Source: Thermoflexus hugenholtzii (GTDB taxonomy: Bacteria > Chloroflexota > Anaerolineae > Thermoflexales > Thermoflexaceae). From it: a stretch of DNA of 64,000 nucleotides. The position numbers were made by a program, and so were the translations under genes. The stretch is from positions 1,984,001 through 2,048,000 of the forward strand of contig NZ_CP076326.1 of assembly GCF_018771565.1 (NCBI RefSeq). The letters run 5' to 3'. The notes under the pieces were generated by a model. That model was not told where the DNA came from and searched no databases. It was given only the letters and a program-made list of their open reading frames with translations. This document shows positions 51,433 through 60,803 of this stretch, in pieces; position 1 is the first letter of the stretch; each line of letters starts with the position of its first letter.

Positions 51433-52389
51433 ATGCGTCTGCAACCCGGACTGGCTGTCGTGGCCGTCGGCGGCAACTCCCTGATCAAGGGGCCGGACCG
51501 CATGACCGTCCCCGATCAGTATGAGGCCGCCCGCGAGACCATGGTGCACATCGCGGAGATGATCGCCCAGGGCTGGCGGGTGGTGATCACCCACGGCAAC
51601 GGCCCCCAGGTGGGCTTCATCCTGCGGCGCAGCGAGCTCTCCCTCCACGAGCTCCACCCCGTCCCTCTCGACGCCGCGGACGCCGACACCCAGGGGGCCA
51701 TCGGCTACATGTTCCAGAAGGCCCTTTACAACGAGTTCCGCCGTCGGGGGATGCGCCAGCTGGCGGTGACCGTGGTCACCCAGGTTCTGGTGGACCGGAA
51801 CGATCCCGCCTTCCAGAACCCCACCAAGCCCATCGGCTCGTGGATGGACGAGGAGACCGCGCGGCGGCGGGCGGCGGAGCAGGGCTGGGTGGTGCGGGAG
51901 GACGCCGGCCGGGGGTGGCGGCGGGTGGTCCCCTCGCCCCGCCCCCGGCGCATCATCGAGCTGCCCGCCATCCAGGCACTGCTGGAGGACGGCTTCGTCG
52001 TGATCGCCGTGGGCGGCGGCGGCATCCCGGTGGTGGAGGATGAGACGGGCGACCTGGTCGGCGTGGAGGCAGTCATCGACAAGGACCTGGCCAGCGCCCT
52101 CCTGGCCATCGAGCTGCGGGCGGACCTCTTCTTGATCTCAACGGCCGTGGAGAAGGTGGCCCTGGATTACGGGAAGCCCACCCAGCGCTGGCTGGACCGG
52201 CTGACCGCCTCGGAGGCCCGACGCCACCTGGCCGAGGGCCAGTTCCCCCCGGGCTCCATGGGGCCGAAGATCGAGGCTATCCTCCAGTATCTGGATCACG
52301 GGGGGAAAGCCGCCCTGATCACCGATCCACCCCACATCCCCGCCGCCCTCCGGGGGGAGACCGGCACCTGGTTCGTCCAGGATGAGTGA
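51433..52389 (+). CDS. arcC: Carbamate kinase
   Basis: 318 residues. Converts carbamoyl phosphate and ADP to carbamate and ATP. VVAVGGNSLI at the N-terminus, HGNGPQVGFILRRSE, DADTQGAIGYMFQKAL, IAVGGGGIPVVED, VEAVIDKDLASALLA and FPPGSMGPKIEA are all standard. ATG 51433 follows CGGAGG, 20 bp after ygeW. Last gene of the ygeY-ygeW-arcC operon, followed by a long hairpin. Confidence 0.94.
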   Translation: MRLQPGLAVVAVGGNSLIKGPDRMTVPDQYEAARETMVHIAEMIAQGWRVVITHGNGPQVGFILRRSELSLHELHPVPLDAADADTQGAIGYMFQKALYNEFRRRGMRQLAVTVVTQVLVDRNDPAFQNPTKPIGSWMDEETARRRAAEQGWVVREDAGRGWRRVVPSPRPRRIIELPAIQALLEDGFVVIAVGGGGIPVVEDETGDLVGVEAVIDKDLASALLAIELRADLFLISTAVEKVALDYGKPTQRWLDRLTASEARRHLAEGQFPPGSMGPKIEAILQYLDHGGKAALITDPPHIPAALRGETGTWFVQDE

Positions 52390-52405
52390 GGCTTCGGTTG
52401 GGGAC

Positions 52406-52438
52406 CCCTCCCCCTCCCCGAATTGGGGAGGGGGAGGG
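52406..52438. terminator. 14-bp perfect pyrimidine/purine hairpin after carbamate kinase
   Basis: CCCTCCCCCTCCCC pairs with GGGGAGGGGGAGGG around a GAATT loop, 16 bp after the stop codon. No T run follows. It may be a terminator or a REP-like repeat. Confidence 0.55.
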
Positions 52439-52489
52439 CCAGCCCCCATATTAACTTCCTTCCCGAGTGCGACCGGGGGTTCGCCCTGG

Positions 52490-52681
52490 ATCACGAACGT
52501 CCTCCACTGGGTGATCGGCCGGGATCACGAAGAGGCCGTTCGCCTGCCGGCATCCCGGGGAAAGCCGACGCTCAGCCTGGTGGATTGTGTGAGCTTTGTC
52601 CTGATGAGAAAATACCGGATCACAACCGCTTTCGCCTTCGATGAGGACTTCGAGCGCGAGGGGTTTCAACTTCTGAGTTGA
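52490..52681 (+). pseudogene. C-terminal remnant of a VapC-type PIN-domain toxin
   Basis: The end of this open stretch, SLVDCVSFVLMRKYRITTAFAFDEDFEREGFQLL, has the order of the last third of PIN-domain ribonucleases: Ser-Leu-x-Asp-Cys, then the acidic FDEDF pair and GF. The N-terminal two thirds, with the first catalytic Asp, are missing, and no antitoxin gene is next to it. The upstream boundary is a guess. The rest of 52390-52849 holds nothing I can call. Confidence 0.6.
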
Positions 52682-52849
52682 TCCCCTCGAGGCTCGTGGA
52701 GGGATTTGCGCCTTCGAGCGCGCTGGATCTCCCCTGCGCCCATGGCCTGGCGGCGGGAAACCGATGAATCCAGGCCCGCGTTTCCTTACCAGGGCTTCTG
52801 AAGCGGGGCCTTCAACGGTGCGATGCTTGTCTGAATCGCGGAGCGTGGT

Positions 52850-53581
52850 ATGCGTCTTCATGGGAAAGTTGCGTTGATCACCGGGGCCAGCCGGGGGATC
52901 GGGCGGGCCATCGCCCGGGCTTACGCCCAGGAAGGAGCCGACCTCGCCCTTTGCGCCCGCGACGTCGAGGCCCTCGCCGACGCCGCCCGGGAAATCCAGG
53001 CCTTGCGGGAAGGAGCCCGGGTGCTCGCCCGCCCATGCGATGTCACCCGGCCGGACCAGGTGGCGGAGCTGATGGCCGCCATCGCGGAGACCTTCGGCCG
53101 GCTGGACATCCTGGTCAACAACGCCGCCATCCTGGGCCCCCGCCTCCCCATCGCCGAATACCCCCTGGAGGCCTGGCGGGAGGTCCTGGAGGTCAACGTC
53201 ACCGGCGTGTTCCTGGTCACCCGGTCCGCCCTGCCCCTGCTCCGCCGCGCCGGCGGGGGCTCCATCATCAACCTCTCCTCCGGGGTCGGCCGCCGGGGGC
53301 GGGCGCGCTGGGGCGCCTACGCCGTCTCCAAAGGCGCCATCGAGATCCTCACCCAGATCCTGGCGGAAGAGCTGGCCCCTGAGGGCATCCGGGTGAACGC
53401 GGTGAACCCCGGCCCCACCCGCACCCGGATGCGAGCCCAGGCCTATCCGGAAGAGGACCCCCTCTCCCTCCCCACGCCGGAGGAGATCGCCCCGATCTTC
53501 GTTTACCTGGCCTCGGACGAGAGTCGGGAGCTCACCGGCCAAAGCCTGGACGCCCGCTCCTTCCGATGGCCCGATCGATAA
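52850..53581 (+). CDS. Short-chain dehydrogenase/reductase
   Basis: 243 residues, cytoplasmic Rossmann oxidoreductase. GASRGIGRAIA binds NAD(P), NNAAILGP is the structural loop, and the catalytic set is Ser in INLSSGVG, Tyr and Lys in YAVSKGA. PGPTRTRM follows. Cys and Asp at the adenine pocket (LCARDVEAL) with Arg suggest NADP, which is weak evidence. The substrate is unknown. ATG 52850 has no strong ribosome site (GGAG about 12 bases upstream). Transcribed alone. Confidence 0.9.
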   Translation: MRLHGKVALITGASRGIGRAIARAYAQEGADLALCARDVEALADAAREIQALREGARVLARPCDVTRPDQVAELMAAIAETFGRLDILVNNAAILGPRLPIAEYPLEAWREVLEVNVTGVFLVTRSALPLLRRAGGGSIINLSSGVGRRGRARWGAYAVSKGAIEILTQILAEELAPEGIRVNAVNPGPTRTRMRAQAYPEEDPLSLPTPEEIAPIFVYLASDESRELTGQSLDARSFRWPDR

Positions 53582-53747
53582 GGCATGAGCGCATCGGTCA
53601 TACATGGGATCAGGGATCAAAGCCCCAGCGCCCTGATCCACTCCGCATCCGAGAAAACCGGAATACCCCGGTCGATCAGGCGCCGACTTTCCCGGCCCCT
53701 TCTGTTCCTCGTATGATAGAGACGGAGAACCTCGTCGGGGGACGCCC

Positions 53748-54608
53748 GTGTCGGAGAGGCGCTTTCAGCGAATCGGCCTGGTCTTCCATCCGCAACGACC
53801 CCACGCCCGCGGCCTGGCGGAGGCAGTGGCCGAGGTCCTGCGAGAAACCGGGCGGGAGCCGGTGCTGATCTCCTCAGAGGAGCTGCGCGACGGGGCCCTG
53901 GTATCCGGCTGGGACCTCGCCCTCACCTTCGGAGGGGATGGCCTGCTGCTGCACGTGGCGCGCTACGCCGCCCCTGCGGGCGTGCCCCTGCTGGGGATCA
54001 ACCTGGGCCGTGTCGGCTTCCTCACCGAAATCGAACCCGAGGAGTGGGCGGAGCAGCTGCAGAAAGTATGGGAAGGGCGCTACTGGATCGAGCGCCGCCT
54101 CATGCTCACCGCCTATCAGATCCGCGAGGGCCAGCGCCGCGGGCCCTACCCCGCCCTCAACGACGTGGTGGTCGGCCGCATGGGCCTGGGACGGGTGGTG
54201 CGCATCCGCGCGGAGATCGATGGGCGCTACTTCACCACCTACATCGGCGACGGGCTGATCGTCGCCACGCCCACGGGCAGCACCGCCTACGCCCTGGCCG
54301 CCGGCGGCCCCATCCTCCCCCCCGAGCTGAAGAACATCGTCCTGGTCCCCATCGCCCCCCACCTCAGCCTGGATCGCGCGGTGGTGCTGGATGAAGGGGC
54401 CCGTGTCTCCCTCACCGTGCACACCGAAGGCAAAGCCGCCCTGACCGTGGATGGAATGGGGGATTACCCGCTGGAAGAAGGGGACCGGGTGGAGATCGCC
54501 GCCGCTCCCTTCAGCGCCTGCTTCCTCCGCCTCCGGGATCGCTCGTATTTCTATCGCCTCCTCGCCGCTCGCCTGCGCCGCATGGTGGCCGACGAGGACG
54601 CCCGATAA
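53748..54608 (+). CDS. nadK: NAD kinase
   Basis: 286 residues, cytoplasmic; phosphorylates NAD to NADP. The GGDG motif in TFGGDGLLLHVARYA, GINLGRVGFLTE, NDVVVGRMGLGRVV, and TPTGSTAYALAAGGPILPP are all as expected. Start GTG 53748 follows GGGGGACGCCC, an acceptable site. It is followed by the second copy of the 81-bp palindromic element. The gap 53582-53747 before it shows nothing but a possible TATGAT box. Confidence 0.95.
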   Translation: MSERRFQRIGLVFHPQRPHARGLAEAVAEVLRETGREPVLISSEELRDGALVSGWDLALTFGGDGLLLHVARYAAPAGVPLLGINLGRVGFLTEIEPEEWAEQLQKVWEGRYWIERRLMLTAYQIREGQRRGPYPALNDVVVGRMGLGRVVRIRAEIDGRYFTTYIGDGLIVATPTGSTAYALAAGGPILPPELKNIVLVPIAPHLSLDRAVVLDEGARVSLTVHTEGKAALTVDGMGDYPLEEGDRVEIAAAPFSACFLRLRDRSYFYRLLAARLRRMVADEDAR

Positions 54609-54640
54609 GCCCGGCCCTGCGCTGGGTTCCGGCAGGCGGA

Positions 54641-54721
54641 GGGTGTGTCCCAATTTTGTCGGGCCTGGCCGCTTTGTAGGACAACTGCGAGCAGTTGTCC
54701 TACGATTTTGGGACACACCCC
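54641..54721 (+). repeat. 81-bp palindromic element, copy B
   Basis: GGGTGTGTCCCAA at one end and TTGGGACACACCCC at the other enclose a perfect inner palindrome with 13-bp arms GTAGGACAACTGC and a GA loop. Copy A is at 14578-14658 in the opposite orientation. It sits between nadK and dprA. Confidence 0.87.
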
Positions 54722-54792
54722 AGGCGGATGGCTATCATTCATTTTGAGAAGACTTGACGCTGGATCTCACCTCAGGATCGGGGAGCGCGTCC

Positions 54793-55884
54793 ATGGCGCT
54801 GTCGCCGGAGGAACTGGGCTACTGGCTGGTCTTCCACCGGGTGATGGGCATCGGGCCGGCACGCTTCCGCGCGCTGCTCCAGCATTTCGGAGACCTGCGG
54901 GCGGCGTGGGAGGCCGATGAGAAGGCCTGGCAGGAGGCCGGCCTGGACCGGCGCACAATCCAGAACCTCCGTGAAGCCCGGGGGCGGCTGCGTCCGGAGG
55001 CGGAGCTGGAGCGGGTGCGCCGGGCAGGCGTGACGGTGCTCACCTGGGCGGACCCGGATTACCCGCCCCTCCTGCGCCGCATCCCGGATCCCCCGCCGGT
55101 GCTTTTCCTGCGAGGGCAGCTCGCCGACGCCGATCGCTGGGCCGTGGCCATCGTGGGAACCCGTCAGCCGACGGGCTACGGGCGGGAGGCCGCCCAGTGG
55201 TTCGCCCGGGAGCTCGCCCGGACCGGGATCCCCATTGTGAGCGGCCTGGCCCGGGGGATCGACGCCATCGCCCATGAGGCGGCCCTGAAAGCGGGAGGGC
55301 GAACCCTGGCCGTGCTCCCCTGTGGGCTGGACCAGGTCTATCCGGCGGCGCACGCCCCGCTGGCCGCCCGCATCGTGGAGCAGGGCGCGCTGCTTTCCGA
55401 GCTTCCCCTGGGGGCGCGGGTGGAAGCGGGGAACTTCCCGGCCCGGAACCGGCTGATCAGCGGCCTGGCGGTGGGCGTGCTGGTGGTGGAGGCCGGCCCG
55501 ACCAGCGGGGCGCTGATCACCGCCGCCCACGCCGCCGAGCAGGGCCGGGAGGTCTTCGCGATCCCGGGGAGCATCTTCTCCACAGCCAGCCAGGGGACCA
55601 ATCGGCTGATTCGGGATGGGGCCACCCCGGTGACCTCCCCCCAGGAGCTCCTCGAGGCCCTCAACTGGTCGGTGACCGCCCGGCAAGCGGAGGTCCAGCT
55701 GCAGCTGCCCGCCGACCCGGTGGAGGCCCGCCTCCTGGAGCTGCTCGGACGGGAGCCCATGCACATCGATGAGATCGCCCGGGCCGCCGGCCTGCCCGTC
55801 GCCCAGGTCAGCAGCGCCCTCACCGTGATGGAGATCAAAGGGATGGTCCGCCACCTCGGCGCCCAGCATTATATCCGGGGATGA
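54793..55884 (+). CDS. dprA: DNA-processing protein DprA (Smf)
   Basis: 363 residues. Loads RecA on incoming single-stranded DNA in natural transformation. N-terminal helix-hairpin-like part (VMGIGPARFRALLQHF), Rossmann-type core VAIVGTRQPTGYGREAA, IVSGLARGIDAIAHEAAL, AVLPCGLDQVYPAAH, NFPARNRLISGLAVGVLVVEA and a C-terminal winged helix (EPMHIDEIARAAGLPVAQVSSAL). Complete and of usual length. ATG 54793 is preferred to an upstream TTG at 54754. Confidence 0.95.
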   Translation: MALSPEELGYWLVFHRVMGIGPARFRALLQHFGDLRAAWEADEKAWQEAGLDRRTIQNLREARGRLRPEAELERVRRAGVTVLTWADPDYPPLLRRIPDPPPVLFLRGQLADADRWAVAIVGTRQPTGYGREAAQWFARELARTGIPIVSGLARGIDAIAHEAALKAGGRTLAVLPCGLDQVYPAAHAPLAARIVEQGALLSELPLGARVEAGNFPARNRLISGLAVGVLVVEAGPTSGALITAAHAAEQGREVFAIPGSIFSTASQGTNRLIRDGATPVTSPQELLEALNWSVTARQAEVQLQLPADPVEARLLELLGREPMHIDEIARAAGLPVAQVSSALTVMEIKGMVRHLGAQHYIRG

Positions 55885-56057
55885 TCCCCCACTTCGGCCC
55901 CCGGAAGCACGCTCTCGACCTTTAACCAGAAGGCACAAAGGGGAATCCTTCGCCTCCGATGATGGCCAGCCATCCTCGGGAAGTTTCCCATGGATCTGCC
56001 GCATCCTATCCATCTCGAACGCCTGACGTCCCAACTCGCGTCCAAGGGCTCGGCGCC

Positions 56058-56087
56058 TTGACAGGCATACTCCGAACTGTGTAGAAT
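56058..56087 (+). promoter_or_regulatory. Promoter before the cyclase-family gene
   Basis: TTGACA (56058-56063), 18-bp spacer, TAGAAT (56082-56087), giving a leader of about 145 bases. The remainder of 55885-56240 shows no gene or clear structure. Confidence 0.65.
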
Positions 56088-56240
56088 GGCGTTAAACTTC
56101 CCCTTCCAGAGAGGGCCAGGGCGCTCTTCCCCATTGCCGGCGCACAACCTGGAGGCGACACCCGGCCGGTGCGGTCAACCCGCATCCGCCGGATCGAATC
56201 ATTCAGAGCGCTCGCCAAACCGGCAGGAAAGGAGGGAGCC

Positions 56241-57437
56241 ATGTGCGGTCCACAGGTCTATGAGGCGATGGCGCGGGCCTGGAGCCGTCGGGACTTCCTC
56301 AAGATGCTAAGCGGCGCGATGGCCGCCACCGTGCTTCCTTCCCCCGGCCCGACGGTCTGGCCCTGGCTGAGCGTGGAGATCCAGGGCGCGCGCGAAGGCG
56401 ACCTCGTCTCCTTCACCCTCACCGTCCGCAACCTCACCGAGGAGACCATCTCCGACCTCTACGTCGCCGGCCACGTCCCCCGCAACGCGGATTTCGTCGC
56501 CGCCACCGCCACCCCCGCCCGGGCCTGGTTCCGGGGCTTCGAGGCCGAAGGCGGAGACCTCCAGTCGGCCGTCTGGCTGGCCGAGGAGATCCCGCCCAGG
56601 GGCACCCTGGGGCCCTTCCGCTATCAGGTGGCGCCGCACCCGGCCGCCACCCTGGTGAGCGCCCACGGGTTCGTCTCCTGGCGAAAGCCCGCTTACGGAG
56701 AGGCGGCCTCCGCCCCCGTCGGGGTGATGGTGCGGACCGCTGCCCGCGTCTTCCAGCGAAAAGTGGACCTCACCTACGTGCAGAACCCCAACTTCCCCAT
56801 CTGGCCCGGGGCGCCGCGCCTCCAGATCGAGAACGTCTTCAACCACGCCCAGCACGGCTTCTACGCCAACCGCTGGCACATCTATGAGCACCACGGCACC
56901 CACATGGACGCCCCCGTCCACTTCGGGAAGAACGCCCTGACCATCGAGCGGCTCCCCGCGGAGGTCCTGGTCGCCCCGGCGGCGGTCATCGACATCCGCG
57001 ACCGCGCCCGGCGCAACCCCGACGCCCAGCTCACCCCCGACGACATCCGGGCCTGGGAGCGGCGCTACGGGCGTCTGCCGGACGGCGCCGTGGTGTTCAT
57101 GTGGAGCGGATGGGGAGCCCGGGTGGGCGACGAGGCGGCCTACCGCAATATGGACGCCCAGGGCGTGATGCACTTCCCGGGCTTCCATCCGGACACTGCC
57201 GAGTTCCTCCTGAAGGAGCGCAACATCGTGGGCATCGGGGTGGACACCCTGAGCCTGGACTACGGGGCGTCCACGGACTTCAAGACCCACTACACCATCC
57301 TCCCGGCCAACAAGTGGGGGCTGGAGAACGTTGCCAACCTGGGCCGCATCCCGCCTGCCGGAGCCATGGTCTTCGTCGGCGCCCTGCGCATCGAAGGCGC
57401 CTCCGGCGGCCCCGTCCGCTTGATCGCGGTGTGGTAG
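56241..57437 (+). CDS. Tat-exported cyclase-family hydrolase with N-terminal beta domain
   Basis: 398 residues. ATG 56241 has AGGAGGG upstream; an earlier in-frame ATG lacks a site. The N-terminus has [19 protein letters not shown], a clear Tat signal. Residues about 45-160 look like a beta-sandwich of the CARDB/DUF11 kind ([20 protein letters not shown]). Residues about 170-398 are the cyclase (kynurenine formamidase-like) fold with [12 protein letters not shown], the metal site, and [12 protein letters not shown]. Probably a metal-dependent amidase or lactonase outside the cell membrane. Substrate unknown. Confidence 0.83.
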   Translation: MCGPQVYEAMARAWSRRDFLKMLSGAMAATVLPSPGPTVWPWLSVEIQGAREGDLVSFTLTVRNLTEETISDLYVAGHVPRNADFVAATATPARAWFRGFEAEGGDLQSAVWLAEEIPPRGTLGPFRYQVAPHPAATLVSAHGFVSWRKPAYGEAASAPVGVMVRTAARVFQRKVDLTYVQNPNFPIWPGAPRLQIENVFNHAQHGFYANRWHIYEHHGTHMDAPVHFGKNALTIERLPAEVLVAPAAVIDIRDRARRNPDAQLTPDDIRAWERRYGRLPDGAVVFMWSGWGARVGDEAAYRNMDAQGVMHFPGFHPDTAEFLLKERNIVGIGVDTLSLDYGASTDFKTHYTILPANKWGLENVANLGRIPPAGAMVFVGALRIEGASGGPVRLIAVW

Positions 57438-57465
57438 CTGGGCGTGGAAAGAGGCAGGCAACCAT

Positions 57466-57502
57466 CCGCGGCGGGGGTGATCCCTGCCGCGGGGAATTTT
57501 TT
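57466..57502 (+). terminator. Intrinsic terminator between the cyclase gene and acs
   Basis: Stem CCGCGGC/GCCGCGG with an inner GGG/CCC, followed by GGAA and six T. It ends 18 bp before the acs start codon, so acs needs read-through or a very close promoter. Confidence 0.8.
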
Positions 57503-57520
57503 ATCCAAAAGGAGGGTGCC

Positions 57521-59434
57521 ATGGCGGTGAAGGAAGTCGTGGCGGATATCCGTCATCTGAGCGGCGAGGTGTATTATCCCTCCCCCGAGGTCCTCGAGCG
57601 CGCCTACATCAAAAACTATGAGGAAGTCTATTCGCGCGCCATGCAGGACCTTGAGGCCTTCTGGGCCGAGCGCGCCGAAGAGCTGGAGTGGTTCCGGAAA
57701 TGGGACCGGGTCCTCGATGACAGCAACAAGCCCTTCTACAAGTGGTTCGTCGGCGGCAAGATCAACATCTGCTACAACGCCGTGGACCGCCACATGAAGA
57801 CCTGGCGCAAGAACAAGGTGGCCCTCTACTGGGAGGCGGAGAACGGCGAGCGCCGGGTGCTGAGCTACTACGACCTCTACCGCGAGGTCAACCGCTTCGC
57901 CAACGTCCTGAAGGCCCTGGGGGTCCGCAAGGGCGACCGGGTGACCATCTACATGCCCCGCATCCCGGAGCTGCCCATCGCCATGCTGGCCTGCGCCCGC
58001 ATCGGGGCGATCCACAGCGTGGTCTTCGCTGGCTTCTCCGTGGAGGCCCTTCACACGCGCATCGAAGACTCCAAATCCCGCCTGGTGATCACCGCCGACG
58101 GCGGATACCTGAACGGGCGTATCGTGGAGACCAAGCGCACGGTGGACGAGGCGGTCCGGCGCGCCCCCTCCGTGGAGCACGTGCTGGTGGTCCGCCGCAC
58201 CCGCCACGAGGTGCCCATGGAGCCCGGGCGGGATTACTTTTACGATGAGCTGGCCCGGCTGCCCTTCGCCCAGGGCGAATGCCCGGTGGAGGAAACCGAC
58301 GCCGAGGACCCCCTCTACATCCTCTACACCTCCGGCACCACCGGCGCCCCCAAGGGCCAGGTCCACGTCCACGGCGGCTACGCGGTTTATATCTACACGA
58401 CCATGAAGTGGGTCTTCGACATCAAGGATGAGGACATCTGGTGGTGCACGGCGGACCCCGGGTGGGTGACCGGGCACTCCTACATCGTCTACGCGCCGCT
58501 GATGCTGGGGGCCACCAGCGTGATGTATGAGGGAGCGCCGACGTATCCTTACCCGGATCGCTGGTGGAGCATCGTGGAGAAATACGGGGTGACTGTGCTG
58601 TACACCACCCCCACGGCCATCCGGGGGCTGATGCGCTTTGGGGATGAGTGGCCCAACCGGCGCAACCTCTCCTCCCTGCGCCTGTTGGGGACGGTGGGCG
58701 AGCCGATCAACCCGGAGGCCTGGCGCTGGTATTACCGGGTGATCGGGAAGGGACGCTGCCCGATCATGGACACCTGGTGGATGACGGAGACCGGCGGCTT
58801 CATGATCACCCCCATGCCATGCGTCCCTCTCAAGCCCGGCTCGGCCACCCTGCCCTTCCCGGGCATCCGGGCCGAGGTGGTGGACGAGAACGGCAACCCC
58901 TGCCCGCCCGGCGTGGAGGGCTACCTGGTGATCCAGAACCCATGGCCCGGGATGACCCGCACCCTCTACGGCGACCCCGATCGCTACGTGCAGGTCTATT
59001 GGTCCAAGTATCCGGGGTGGTTCTTCACCGGGGACTCGGCCCGACGGGATGAGGATGGCTACTTCTACATCATCGGGCGGGTGGACGATGTGCTGAAGGT
59101 GAGCGGTTACCGGCTGGGCACGGCGGAGATCGAGTCGGCCCTGGTGGCCCATCCGGCGGTGGCCGAGGCCGCTGCCATCGGCCTGCCCCACGAGGTGAAG
59201 GGCGAGGGGATCCACTGCTATGTCATCCTCAAGGCCGGCTACACCCCCAGCGAGGCCCTGGCCGAGGAGCTGCGCCAGCATGTGGCCCAGCTGATCGGCC
59301 CCATCGCCCGGCCCGAGGCCATCCACTTCGTGGACAAGCTCCCCAAGACCCGCTCGGGCAAGATCATGCGGCGGGTGCTGCGAGCCCGCGCCCTGGGCCT
59401 CCCTGAAGGCGACCTCTCCACGCTGGAGGAATGA
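57521..59434 (+). CDS. acs: Acetyl-CoA synthetase (AMP-forming)
   Basis: 637 residues, cytoplasmic; makes acetyl-CoA from acetate, ATP and CoA via acetyl-AMP. ATP loop [27 protein letters not shown], the acetate-pocket Trp in [12 protein letters not shown], hinge [29 protein letters not shown] (about residue 505-533) and the C-terminal catalytic Lys in [10 protein letters not shown], which is the usual site of regulatory acetylation. A sirtuin gene lies directly downstream on the other strand, and such deacetylases reactivate Acs in other bacteria. ATG 57521 follows AAAAGGAGGG. Confidence 0.95.
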   Translation: MAVKEVVADIRHLSGEVYYPSPEVLERAYIKNYEEVYSRAMQDLEAFWAERAEELEWFRKWDRVLDDSNKPFYKWFVGGKINICYNAVDRHMKTWRKNKVALYWEAENGERRVLSYYDLYREVNRFANVLKALGVRKGDRVTIYMPRIPELPIAMLACARIGAIHSVVFAGFSVEALHTRIEDSKSRLVITADGGYLNGRIVETKRTVDEAVRRAPSVEHVLVVRRTRHEVPMEPGRDYFYDELARLPFAQGECPVEETDAEDPLYILYTSGTTGAPKGQVHVHGGYAVYIYTTMKWVFDIKDEDIWWCTADPGWVTGHSYIVYAPLMLGATSVMYEGAPTYPYPDRWWSIVEKYGVTVLYTTPTAIRGLMRFGDEWPNRRNLSSLRLLGTVGEPINPEAWRWYYRVIGKGRCPIMDTWWMTETGGFMITPMPCVPLKPGSATLPFPGIRAEVVDENGNPCPPGVEGYLVIQNPWPGMTRTLYGDPDRYVQVYWSKYPGWFFTGDSARRDEDGYFYIIGRVDDVLKVSGYRLGTAEIESALVAHPAVAEAAAIGLPHEVKGEGIHCYVILKAGYTPSEALAEELRQHVAQLIGPIARPEAIHFVDKLPKTRSGKIMRRVLRARALGLPEGDLSTLEE

Positions 59435-59438
59435 GCAA

Positions 59439-59506
59439 GGCCTCCTGCGGCGTGATCCGGCCGGGGGCGCGAGGAGCGCCCCCGGCATCACGCGGTTCAG
59501 GAGGCC
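59439..59506. terminator. Long bidirectional hairpin between acs and the sirtuin gene
   Basis: Nested arms GGCCTCCTG/CAGGAGGCC, CGTGAT/ATCACG and GGGGGCGC/GCGCCCCC form one long stem between convergent genes. The right arm includes the sirtuin stop codon. Confidence 0.7.
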
Positions 59507-60204
59507 CCGGAGAACTGCGCCCACCACCGGGGTAGGGTTTCCCCCACCGGCCCTCGCCAGACCTCATCCGCCAGGGGCGTGAGGACCGTGTCCTCGATGT
59601 TGAACTCGATCAGGCGGGCACCGTGGGCGCGGGCCCATCGCGGGAGCGAGGCCACCGGCTCCACGAGCCCGGAGGTCCCGATGATCAGGAAGATCTCCGC
59701 CTCCGCCGCGGCGCGGAAGGCCTGCGTCCACGCCGCCTCCGGAAGCGGCTCCCCGAACCACACCACGTCCGGCCGGGCCAGGGCCCCGCAAGCCGGGCAA
59801 CGCGGCGGCAACTCCGGCAACGGCACCCGCCGATCCTCCCAGACCCGTCCCTCCCGGACGCACCGCATGCGCCACAGGCTGCCATGGAGCTCGATCACCC
59901 GGCGGCTGCCCGCTTGCGAATGGAGCCCATCCACGTTCTGGGTGATGAGGAGGAAATCCGGGAGCGCCTCCTCCATCGCGGCCAGCGTCCGGTGCGCGGG
60001 GTTCGGTGTCGCCCGGGCAATGCACTCCCGGCGCCACGCATACCACTCCCATACCCGGACTGGATCCCGGGCGAAGGCCTCCGGGGAGGCCAGATCCTCC
60101 GGCCGGTAATCCCTCCACAGCCCACCCGGGCCCCGGAACGTCGGAACCCCGCTCTCCGCCGAGACCCCGGCCCCGGTGAGGGCCACCACCCGTCGGCGCG
60201 CCAT
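59497..60204 (-). CDS. SIR2-family NAD-dependent protein deacylase
   Basis: 235 residues, cytoplasmic. NAD-binding GAGVSAESGVPTFRG, catalytic His in HGSLW after TQNVDGLHSQAG, and a zinc module with CPACG. The first Cys pair of that module reads RCVREGRVW, with only one Cys, so zinc binding may be partial. Removes acyl groups from lysines; the neighbour acs is a plausible target. ATG 60204 with GAGGGCCGCG; it starts 8 bp after the PlsY-like gene. Confidence 0.9.
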   Translation of the reverse strand: MARRRVVALTGAGVSAESGVPTFRGPGGLWRDYRPEDLASPEAFARDPVRVWEWYAWRRECIARATPNPAHRTLAAMEEALPDFLLITQNVDGLHSQAGSRRVIELHGSLWRMRCVREGRVWEDRRVPLPELPPRCPACGALARPDVVWFGEPLPEAAWTQAFRAAAEAEIFLIIGTSGLVEPVASLPRWARAHGARLIEFNIEDTVLTPLADEVWRGPVGETLPRWWAQFSGAS

Positions 60205-60212
60205 CGCGGCCC

Positions 60213-60803
60213 TCAGTGCGGACGCTCCGCACCCCGAGTGCGGAGCACCGTCCACAACAGGTTCACATTGCGGATCAGGACCACGAGCATCACCGCGAAA
60301 GCCGCGGCGAACCGCTCCGGGGGAACCTTCCAGACCCACAGGAGGAGAAGGCTCAGCGGGAAGGCCACGATGCCGACGCTGGGCAGCCAGCGGAAGCGAT
60401 AGGCGGCGAGGGCGCCCAGGACGTAAGCGGGCACCACCTCCCGGAAGGCCAGGACGAAGAGCGCTCCGGTGGCGGGCCCCAGGCCCCGGCCTCCGCGATC
60501 CCGCCGGATGACCTTATAAAAGGGCCAGCAATGGCCAACCACCGGGGCCACCGCCGCAGCGATCAGCCAGGGCAGGCTGAACCCGGCCCGCAGGGCGATG
60601 GCTGTGGGAAGAGCTCCCTTGCCCAGATCAAAGAGGATCGTGATCAGCCCGGGGAGAGGGCCTGCCAGCCGCCACGCCCCACCCCCGCCGGGGTTGTCCC
60701 GGAATTCGTGCGGGGTGCGCCCCGTCTTCCAGCGCACGAAGAACTCCGCTGGCAACACCGAGCCGAGGAGATACCCGGCCGCCACCAGCACCACCGGTTC
60801 CAT
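60213..60803 (-). CDS. PlsY-like glycerol-3-phosphate acyltransferase family protein
   Basis: 196 residues, about five membrane helices. PlsY makes lysophosphatidate from acyl-phosphate and glycerol 3-phosphate. The first motif GSVLPAEFF fits, but the second reads RDNPGGGGAWRLAG where PlsY has GSGNxGATN, and the third reads GHCWPFYKVIRRDRGGRGLGPATG, which lacks the canonical FKGGKGVAT. It may be a diverged paralog with altered activity. ATG 60803 with GGAGG is preferred; ATG 60818 is an alternative. Probably in an operon with the sirtuin gene. Confidence 0.75.
   Translation of the reverse strand: MEPVVLVAAGYLLGSVLPAEFFVRWKTGRTPHEFRDNPGGGGAWRLAGPLPGLITILFDLGKGALPTAIALRAGFSLPWLIAAAVAPVVGHCWPFYKVIRRDRGGRGLGPATGALFVLAFREVVPAYVLGALAAYRFRWLPSVGIVAFPLSLLLLWVWKVPPERFAAAFAVMLVVLIRNVNLLWTVLRTRGAERPH

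Noticed and set aside
55869-56147. Short minus-strand open frame after dprA
   Set aside because: No ribosome site, no recognisable protein features, and it crosses a plus-strand promoter.
57290-59527. 745-codon open frame opposite acs
   Set aside because: It mirrors acs codon use, with histidine/glycine/valine-rich low-complexity translation. Same reasoning as for the other antisense frames (for example 38697-40745, 12638-14305, 45309-47042).
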